A DNA stretch of 5,556 bases from Pseudomonadales bacterium (GTDB taxonomy: Bacteria; Pseudomonadota; Gammaproteobacteria; Pseudomonadales; Azotimanducaceae). The notes under the pieces are model-generated. The model was not told the DNA's origin. It saw nothing but the letters and a program-made list of their open reading frames with translations, and did no database searches. Below, piece after piece: positions 1 to 4,616 of this stretch. The translations under genes and the position numbers were made by a program. Location of the stretch: contig JAPKEK010000204.1 in the NCBI GenBank assembly GCA_028822125.1, forward strand, positions 1 to 5,556. The letters run 5' to 3'. Position 1 is the stretch's first letter. Each line of letters begins with the position of its first letter.

Positions 1-923
1 ATGAACGGTAGCGTCGGGTGGCAGGCATCACCCAGTAAGGTTATGCAGCCTGTACCCCAGGATGGCAGTGGCGGTCTATCGAACAGGCCCCATTTGTATA
101 AAGTGTCCGGTTGGGCGAGATCAAGCAGCATTTGAATGTCTGGGTGCCATTGAGCAAAGCTGGCTTTTAGTTCAGCGGGGTCACCGGGTTCTGTCCAGGA
201 TTCAATTTGCCACGTTGGCGTTTCAACAACGCAGACACAATTCAGCATTGCTCCTGAACTGACATAGTAGTGAACAAAGTGCGCACCAGGCCCCCACCAG
301 GCAGTTGCTTTAGGTTTTATCAAACCTGTTTTGATGCGCTCTGAAGGCACCAGCATTCGCCAGGCAATATTCCTGGTAAATCGAGGCTCTTCTGGCCCTA
401 ACAGGTGTTGTCGAACCATGGAGTGGATACCGTCAGCGCCTATTAGTAAATCTGAGCTGAATTGCTGGGGCTGTGACGTTTTGGTGGCTGTTAGGTTCGC
501 TTGAGCAGAATCCTGGTCAATATATACGACACGAGAAGACAGATGGACTTCTATATTTTTCTGCCGGCTGACAGCCTCTGCCAGTATTGAAATCAGGTCT
601 GCGCGATGAATATTAATGTAGGGGAAACCATATTTTTGCGTGCAGGCATCACCCAAGGCAATTTCGCTAATTGTCTTGCCGTTTTTCCAGTGACGCGTTT
701 CAATTCCGGTCGGTAGAAATGCCTTAGCTGCCAGCTGTTTGCTGAGGCCAAGCTGGTATAACACTCTGTTGCAGTTGGGGCTGAGCTGGATACCGGCACC
801 GATATCAGCAAACTGCGTGGATTGTTCAAACAGGCGTATTTGATGCCCTGCCTGGGCCAGGGCCAGCGCCGCTGTCAGTCCACCTATACCGCCTCCGACA
901 ATGGTGATACTTAAAGGATTCAT
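1..923 (-). CDS. Class A FAD-dependent monooxygenase (salicylate / 3-hydroxybenzoate hydroxylase-like), C-terminus cut by window edge
   Basis: Predicted cytoplasmic flavoprotein hydroxylase using NAD(P)H and O2 on an aromatic or similar ring. The frame is open from the ATG at 923 to the left edge, giving 307 residues; relatives are usually about 380-400, so roughly 80-90 are missing. Visible motifs in order: Rossmann GGGIGG at residues 10-15 (GxGxxG), the ribose-binding acidic E33 in LFEQ, IGAGIQLSPN at 41-50, HRADL at 106-110, the GADG motif at 162-165 followed by IHSMVR, and GDACHP at 298-303 (FAD ribityl/pyrophosphate contact, usually GDAAHP). All are hallmarks of the p-hydroxybenzoate hydroxylase superfamily. 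An AGGA lies 11 nt upstream of the ATG (935-938), slightly distant. It is the last visible gene of a probable transporter-GST-monooxygenase operon, 31 bp after the GST stop. The family call is firm; the substrate (salicylate, 3-hydroxybenzoate, hydroxynicotinate or other) cannot be read from sequence. Confidence 0.9.
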   Translation of the reverse strand, partial: MNPLSITIVGGGIGGLTAALALAQAGHQIRLFEQSTQFADIGAGIQLSPNCNRVLYQLGLSKQLAAKAFLPTGIETRHWKNGKTISEIALGDACTQKYGFPYINIHRADLISILAEAVSRQKNIEVHLSSRVVYIDQDSAQANLTATKTSQPQQFSSDLLIGADGIHSMVRQHLLGPEEPRFTRNIAWRMLVPSERIKTGLIKPKATAWWGPGAHFVHYYVSSGAMLNCVCVVETPTWQIESWTEPGDPAELKASFAQWHPDIQMLLDLAQPDTLYKWGLFDRPPLPSWGTGCITLLGDACHPTLPF

Positions 924-954
924 TTAGAAGCCAATCCTGTTCGTCGTAGATCTT

Positions 955-1593
955 TTAGACCGAATTCCTGGCGGCGCCATTCTTGTATCCTGGCCTCTGA
1001 TGTATCCACCTGCAGTATTGAATCAGATTATCGGGTAAGTGTATGCCGACTGCCATGGCCCAATCAAGGTTGGTGGTGAGCAGGATATCGAGTTCGGAGA
1101 AGGTATTGCCCCAGATGAACCGGGGTGTTTCGGTATCCATTGAAATTGTTTTGATCATCCTGAGGAAGTAGGCCCTGGCTGAACTGACCGCTGTGCTCGA
1201 CTCACCATAGATCTCAGGAAGCCCTTCATGGCGGCGAATAACATAGAGACTGGTTGCATCCAGTTCCATCAGACAGAAGGCGGCAATTTCATCGTACCGG
1301 CATAGCCCTTCTTCTGTAAGTTGATATTGGTCATATGCGAGCACATCGAAAGATCTTCTCAGGTGCTTCATAATTGCAAAGCTTTCACTTAAAACCAGGT
1401 CACCATGAATTAGTAAGGGGATCTTTTGTTTTGGGTTTAGTGCAGTGTATTGAGTTGATTTTGTTTCTCCTGTTCGGGGTCCAATCGGTTTTGTGGTGTA
1501 GGCTAATTCGAGTTCGGCAAGTAGCCAATGAACCCGGAGGGTTCGGCTGGTACCGACACCCCAGACAAGCAATTCCTGTTGTTCTTCAGACAT
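955..1593 (-). CDS. Glutathione S-transferase-like protein
   Basis: 212 residues, the normal length for a cytosolic GST with an N-terminal thioredoxin fold and a C-terminal helical domain. Seen: a GTSRTLRV segment at 14-21, where T15 or S16 would sit at the thiol-activating position; NPKQKIPLL at 53-61 with the cis-proline P59; and the glutathione-binding ESFAI at 70-74. In the helical domain, S166-E-L-D169 fits the S/T-x-x-D N-capping box, and the protein ends with a RPGY motif (200-203). The start is supported by a strong SD (AAGGGGAG, 1599-1606) 5 nt before the ATG. It lies between the transporter and monooxygenase genes, with 31 bp on each side. Known family roles include glutathione conjugation, reductive dehalogenation and maleylpyruvate or maleylacetoacetate isomerisation. 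The SSCSxR signature of zeta-class isomerases is not present, so I do not assign that role. Reaction unknown. Confidence 0.85.
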   Translation of the reverse strand: MSEEQQELLVWGVGTSRTLRVHWLLAELELAYTTKPIGPRTGETKSTQYTALNPKQKIPLLIHGDLVLSESFAIMKHLRRSFDVLAYDQYQLTEEGLCRYDEIAAFCLMELDATSLYVIRRHEGLPEIYGESSTAVSSARAYFLRMIKTISMDTETPRFIWGNTFSELDILLTTNLDWAMAVGIHLPDNLIQYCRWIHQRPGYKNGAARNSV

Positions 1594-1624
1594 GCCCGCT
1601 CCCCTTGCGGTTGCGTGAATTTAA

Positions 1625-2893
1625 TCAATTCCCTGCTGTTTTTTGTCTGGCCAGCAATACGCCCGTTCGATAGTAGTGCCAGCAAGCCCAGAGGATGATG
1701 ACTAAAGTGGTCATGAGCGCATAACGCAGACTGTCTATGCCAAATCTGGGTTCGAATAGGTCGCTAAAAAAGCCGACTGAAAAAGGCCCGATTCCCAAGC
1801 CGATGATGTTTGTTATGAATAGATTAATAGCAGCTGCAACCGAGCGCATTTCAATCGGGGTTAGGTTCTGGATCAAGGCAAAACTGGGTGCCACGTAGAC
1901 TGTTCCCATGGCTGCTGGTAAAGCGTAGGCCCAGAGTGCATCGCTGGCAGTTGCTGCCGTGAATGCTAAATAAAGAAAGGGCAGGCCCGCTATGCTGACA
2001 ATAGCCACTAACCAAGGTAGCCACTGCTCGCCAAATCGACTGGACAGATGATCGGCAATTCGTCCACCGAGGTAAATACCGAGGGCGCCGCCAACACCAA
2101 TGATCAAAGCAAGATAGGAACCTGCTTCACCTGTTCCGAGCTCGTGGATACGGACCAGGTATATGGGCACCCAGATGACCGATGCATAGCCCGTAAACGA
2201 AATCAGTGCGCCAGCTATAATGATATTTCGCAGTGCAGCATTGTGAAATAAGAACCTGGCCACAGACCAGAAAGCGGGTGCCTGGGGTTTTTCGACCAAG
2301 GCTTCTGAATAGCCTCTAGGCGGTTCAGTAACGGTTAATCTAACCAATATTGCCAGCAGGATTCCAGGTAGACCCACCACCACGAAAGCGGTTCGCCAGC
2401 CGTACCATTCGTTGACCCAGCCACCGATTAAAAACCCGATCAGGATCCCCCAGTTAATGCCTGTGCCGAAGATAGCCATGGCGGTTGCACGTTGCTCTGG
2501 TGGATACAGGTCGGCAATAATCGAGTGGGAAGGTGGGTTTGAGCCTGCTTCTCCAACGCCCACGCCTATGCGCATCAGCAACAATTGCAGGAAGTTACTG
2601 GCGGCTCCACAAAATGCTGTCATCAGACTCCACAGGAATACAGAAACAGAAATAAGGTTTCTTCGATTATGTCTGTCTGCCCACATCGCCATGGGCATGC
2701 CCAGGGTGGCATAAAATACAGCAAACATAATACCGGTCAGCAGGCCGAGCTGGGTGTCGGAGATTAACAGCGATTCCTTGATGGGTTGGCCCAGGATGCC
2801 CATGATCTGCCGGTCGACATGGCTTGAGGTGAACACCAGCACGAGAACAAAAAGGGTGTAGTTGCGTTGCTTGTTGGATATTTCATTATTCAT
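1625..2893 (-). CDS. MFS transporter, spinster-like family
   Basis: 422-residue integral inner-membrane protein with about 12 hydrophobic segments, of normal length for the major facilitator superfamily. A short polar N-terminus (1-11) is followed by a first helix with D27-R28, then SDTQLGLLTG (45-54), which is typical of spinster-like bacterial carriers. MFS motif A is GMPMAMWADRHNRR (65-78), followed by RIGVGVGEAG (108-117). A second-half motif-A remnant, GGRIAD, lies at 276-281. The ATG at 2893 is the only plausible start: going upstream the frame meets a TAG at 2930-2932 with no ATG, GTG or TTG between. No SD is visible before it. Probably the first gene of the leftward operon and the likely importer (or exporter) of the compound handled by the monooxygenase and GST. 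Bacterial members often occur in aromatic or steroid catabolic clusters; animal Spns proteins carry sphingolipids or lysophospholipids. Substrate not predictable here. Confidence 0.9.
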   Translation of the reverse strand: MNNEISNKQRNYTLFVLVLVFTSSHVDRQIMGILGQPIKESLLISDTQLGLLTGIMFAVFYATLGMPMAMWADRHNRRNLISVSVFLWSLMTAFCGAASNFLQLLLMRIGVGVGEAGSNPPSHSIIADLYPPEQRATAMAIFGTGINWGILIGFLIGGWVNEWYGWRTAFVVVGLPGILLAILVRLTVTEPPRGYSEALVEKPQAPAFWSVARFLFHNAALRNIIIAGALISFTGYASVIWVPIYLVRIHELGTGEAGSYLALIIGVGGALGIYLGGRIADHLSSRFGEQWLPWLVAIVSIAGLPFLYLAFTAATASDALWAYALPAAMGTVYVAPSFALIQNLTPIEMRSVAAAINLFITNIIGLGIGPFSVGFFSDLFEPRFGIDSLRYALMTTLVIILWACWHYYRTGVLLARQKTAGN

Positions 2894-2901
2894 AGTATAC
2901 G

Positions 2902-2910
2902 GTTTAGTTT
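2902..2910 (+). repeat. Extra half-site copy GTTTAGTTT
   Basis: GTTTAGTTT occurs here and again at 3003-3011, where its first seven bases form most of the right arm of the perfect palindrome at 2989-3009. This copy ends 9 bp from the transporter start codon, so a protein bound here would cover the translation initiation region. A 9-mer match across about 240 bp could be chance, but its identity with an operator-like arm makes it a candidate auxiliary site. Confidence 0.4.
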
Positions 2911-2930
2911 GATACTCGAGGCTTGGGCAC

Positions 2931-2950
2931 TAGGCTCGATCTAGAGCCTA
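2931..2950. promoter_or_regulatory. 7-bp inverted repeat with 6-nt loop, followed by T run (hairpin or operator)
   Basis: The arms TAGGCTC (2931-2937) and GAGCCTA (2944-2950) are exact reverse complements around GATCTA. On the plus strand the right arm is followed directly by TTTTTC, giving an intrinsic-terminator shape, although no plus-strand gene lies upstream in the window to need one. On the minus strand the hairpin would fall in the transporter 5' leader if transcription begins near 2961. It could be an operator, a leader hairpin, or an insulator against antisense read-through into the VOC gene. Confidence 0.45.
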
Positions 2951-2967
2951 TTTTTCAAGCAGAGATT

Positions 2968-2973
2968 ATCATA
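2968..2973 (-). promoter_or_regulatory. Possible -10 element for the transporter operon
   Basis: Reading leftward, the sequence is TATGAT, four of six matches to TATAAT, with the overlapping GATAAT (2965-2970) as an alternative. The -35 position would fall inside the palindrome at 2989-3009 and matches the consensus poorly (TTTAGT at best). If real, transcription would start near 2961, leaving a leader of roughly 65-70 nt that contains the 2931-2950 hairpin. Weak call based only on hexamer similarity and geometry. Confidence 0.2.
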
Positions 2974-2988
2974 TGGAAGAAGAAGCGC

Positions 2989-3009
2989 ACTAAACGTTTT
3001 TCGTTTAGT
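2989..3009. promoter_or_regulatory. Perfect 21-bp palindromic operator candidate, ACTAAACG-N5-CGTTTAGT
   Basis: The arms ACTAAACG (2989-2996) and CGTTTAGT (3002-3009) are exact reverse complements separated by TTTTT. The element lies about 95 bp before the transporter start and 124 bp before the VOC start, a position able to serve both divergent units. The size and symmetry suit a homodimeric helix-turn-helix regulator such as a TetR, MarR or GntR family protein; no such gene is in the window. A short stem-loop role is possible, but there is no adjoining gene end to terminate. Confidence 0.6.
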
Positions 3010-3096
3010 TTACAAAAGCTTCCAGGGCACCGTGCTTATGAGCGCGATTGACAGGGTCCTAAACCGGTGCGGCCGGGTGCTCTGGCATAATTTACC

Positions 3097-3116
3097 GATG
3101 TTGCATGATGTTGTAT
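3097..3116 (+). repeat. 10-bp tandem direct repeat upstream of the VOC gene
   Basis: GATGTTGCAT (3097-3106) is followed immediately by GATGTTGTAT (3107-3116), nine of ten identical. One helical turn apart, the copies would face the same side of the DNA, as direct-repeat protein sites do. They end 4 bp before the SD (AGGAG, 3121-3125), so they may lie in the mRNA leader. Function unknown; a chance slippage duplication is equally possible. Confidence 0.4.
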
Positions 3117-3133
3117 AGAGAGGAGATTACCGA

Positions 3134-3655
3134 ATGCGGTTAGGACCAACGGATAGAACAGTTTTCCAGAATGCCTGGGTTGTCAGTGATCTTGAATCGG
3201 CCTGTATGAAGTGGGTGAATCAGATGGGTATAGGGCCTTTTTTTGTTTCCAATTATGATAACGCCTTTACCGAGGTAACCTATCGAAACCAGCCGGCCGA
3301 GTTATCCATGCGGGTGGCCCTTGCACAGGCTGGACCTGTTCAGATTGAATTGATTGAACCCTTGACGCAGCAGTGTGCCTATCGAGATGTGGTATCTGCG
3401 GGCCAGACTGGTTTTCATCACATGTGTGTGTGGAGTGAAGATTTTGAGGCAGACAAGACCTATTTTGAACAGCTTGGGTACGTTGCTGCCAATACCGGAA
3501 GGTCAGGAATAACACAGTTTGCTTACTTCGATACACGCGCGTTTATGGGCTGTATGCTTGAGGTGGTAACGCGACATGCCGCCATTGAAACCCGGTTTGC
3601 GGAGATCGCCGGAGCGGCTGTAAACTGGGATGGCAGTAATCCCATTCGTGCCTGA
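3134..3655 (+). CDS. VOC (glyoxalase-fold) family protein, methylmalonyl-CoA epimerase-like
   Basis: 173 residues with two beta-alpha-beta-beta-beta modules, about 8-80 and 92-147, as in the single-chain glyoxalase/epimerase branch of the vicinal oxygen chelate superfamily. Likely metal ligands by alignment from memory with methylmalonyl-CoA epimerase: Q12 (FQNAWVVSDL, where His is usual), E72 (VQIELIEPL), H96 (GFHHMCVW) and E143 (CMLEVV). The FHH plus LEVV pattern and the IELIEPL strand fit the Glyoxalase_4-type domain. The start is set by a strong SD (AGGAG, 3121-3125) 8 nt before the ATG. It is the first gene rightward from the control region and is followed after 52 bp by the sulfurtransferase, probably in one operon. 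Cytosolic; no signal peptide. Possible roles are epimerase, isomerase, lyase or binding protein. Extradiol dioxygenase is unlikely because the 2-His-1-Glu facial triad is not evident. Confidence 0.85.
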   Translation: MRLGPTDRTVFQNAWVVSDLESACMKWVNQMGIGPFFVSNYDNAFTEVTYRNQPAELSMRVALAQAGPVQIELIEPLTQQCAYRDVVSAGQTGFHHMCVWSEDFEADKTYFEQLGYVAANTGRSGITQFAYFDTRAFMGCMLEVVTRHAAIETRFAEIAGAAVNWDGSNPIRA

Positions 3656-3707
3656 TGAAATTAATTGATGGTTAAACGTCAGCAATAACTCAAAGAGGAT
3701 AAAATAC

Positions 3708-4589
3708 ATGCAAGTCATAGATAACAGGTCCCGTTACCTGCTTTCGGCCGAGCAACTAGAAAGGCTATTGGCTCAGGGTCAAGTCAAGGTGTTCGACTGT
3801 GCGACCCATTTAGTACCAGATCCGGACAAGGGTTATGCAGTGAAGTCAGGTAGATCGGACTATGAAAAATCTCACATACCCGGTGCGCAATTTATAGATT
3901 TGCAGCAGGAGTTATCGGACCGGGCTTCGCCATACCGGTTCACTATGCCGTCGGCAGATGAATTTGCACAGCTGGTTGCTTCAAAAGGGCTTTCAAATGC
4001 AGATACGGCTGTTATCTACGCCAGTAATCATCCCATGTGGGCTTGTAGGCTGTGGTGGATGTTTCGAGCATTTGGTCATGAGAGGGTAAAGGTTCTCGAT
4101 GGCGGCCTTTCCGGGTGGCTCGGTCAGGGCTATGAGGTGAGTTCTGAGGAAAGCGTTGCATCAGTCGGAAGTTATAGTGCCCATCACAATGCTACCAGGG
4201 TTGCTCAGGCTGAAGATATTCTTGATGGACTGGCTCAGGGGAATGCCTGTGTATTGAATGCGTTGAGTGAAAAACAGCATCGTGGCGAAGGCCCCCATTA
4301 TGGCAGGCCTGGTAGAATCACTGGCAGTAAGAGTGCTTCCTGGGACAAGTTTCTAGACAGAGATCAGACCTTTATAGGTAACCCTGAACTCGAGAATGTT
4401 TTAGCGGGTGTGGGTGCGCTGCAGGCCGAAAAAGTCATTACCTATTGTGGTGGCGGTATTGCGGCATCGATACCTTTATTTGCAATGGCGCTGCTGGGCC
4501 AGGAGGAACAAGTCAGTCTGTATGATAACAGCCTGTCGGAGTGGGCTAATAATGCGGATCTGCCCATGACCAGCGATCTAAAAACGTAG
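3708..4589 (+). CDS. Two-domain rhodanese-type sulfurtransferase (SseA/TST-like)
   Basis: 293 residues, the usual length for tandem-rhodanese thiosulfate or 3-mercaptopyruvate sulfurtransferases, which move sulfane sulfur through a cysteine persulfide to an acceptor thiol or cyanide. The N-terminal non-catalytic domain shows SHIPGAQFIDL (55-65), SDRASPY (70-76) and ACRLWWMFRAFGHERV followed by LDGGLSGW (112-137), all typical of the family. The C-terminal catalytic domain carries GRPGRITGSKSASW and the active-site loop CGGGIAAS beginning at C247 (codon 4446-4448). The family loops are usually CGSGVTA (mercaptopyruvate type) or CRKGVT (thiosulfate type), so the substrate is uncertain. The ATG at 3708 follows an AGAGGAT SD (3694-3700) with good spacing. 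Second gene of the VOC operon, convergent with the aldo/keto reductase. Its TAG stop lies inside the tandem repeat at 4582-4609. No export signal; probably cytosolic. Confidence 0.9.
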   Translation: MQVIDNRSRYLLSAEQLERLLAQGQVKVFDCATHLVPDPDKGYAVKSGRSDYEKSHIPGAQFIDLQQELSDRASPYRFTMPSADEFAQLVASKGLSNADTAVIYASNHPMWACRLWWMFRAFGHERVKVLDGGLSGWLGQGYEVSSEESVASVGSYSAHHNATRVAQAEDILDGLAQGNACVLNALSEKQHRGEGPHYGRPGRITGSKSASWDKFLDRDQTFIGNPELENVLAGVGALQAEKVITYCGGGIAASIPLFAMALLGQEEQVSLYDNSLSEWANNADLPMTSDLKT

Positions 4590-4609
4590 CTAATAAACGT
4601 AGCTAATAA
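4582..4609 (+). repeat. 13-bp tandem duplication across the sulfurtransferase stop codon
   Basis: ACGTAGCTAATAA occurs twice in direct succession (4584-4596 and 4597-4609), exact copies; the period of 13 extends back to 4582. The first copy contains the gene's TAG stop (4587-4589). Because 13 is not a multiple of three, the two copies place TAG or TAA codons in all three forward frames. It fills most of the 27-bp gap between the convergent genes. It probably arose by replication slippage. No GC-rich terminator hairpin is visible in the gap. Confidence 0.85.
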
Positions 4610-4616
4610 CCGCAGT

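Larger units (their letters stand above)
2894..3133. promoter_or_regulatory. Divergent control region between the two transcription units
   Basis: This 240-bp non-coding interval separates the leftward transporter operon from the rightward VOC-sulfurtransferase pair and must contain promoters for both. It holds several repeat elements listed separately. A full sigma-70 promoter is not clear on either strand. On the plus strand a perfect TTGACA (3048-3053) has no -10 at 16-18 bp, where the sequence is GC-rich, and CATAAT (3086-3091) has no matching -35. On the minus strand TATGAT (2968-2973) is a possible -10 with a poor -35, which would suit an activator-dependent promoter. No open frame longer than a few codons is convincing here. 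Confidence 0.7.

Noticed and set aside
62..262. Plus-strand open frame of 66 codons
   Set aside because: It lies antisense inside the monooxygenase gene, which has continuous family motifs; the product has no recognisable pattern.
593..829. Minus-strand open frame of 78 codons
   Set aside because: Out-of-frame shadow inside the monooxygenase gene; the motif-bearing frame is a different one that runs uninterrupted from 923 to the window edge.
955..1593. Assignment of the GST as maleylpyruvate isomerase completing a gentisate pathway
   Set aside because: The zeta-class SSCSxR signature is absent and no ring-cleavage dioxygenase or hydrolase is visible in the window.
1374..1685. Open frames overlapping the GST and the transporter end on both strands
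   Set aside because: They overlap well-supported GST and MFS coding sequence in other frames and have no family signature or SD.
2973..2993. Six-codon frame ATG-GAA-GAA-GAA-GCG-CAC-TAA as a leader peptide
   Set aside because: No SD precedes it and the length is within chance expectation.
3048..3091. TTGACA at 3048-3053 and CATAAT at 3086-3091 as one sigma-70 promoter
   Set aside because: The hexamers are 32 bp apart, far from the 16-18 bp needed, and neither has a suitable partner.
3084..3104. TGGCAT...TTGCA as a sigma-54 promoter
   Set aside because: GG and GC are 17 bp apart rather than the required 10.
3098..3143. Short upstream frames starting at ATG 3098 and ATG 3105 before the VOC gene
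   Set aside because: Both arise from the tandem repeat, lack an SD and encode no attenuator-like codon run; the strong AGGAG fits the ATG at 3134 instead.
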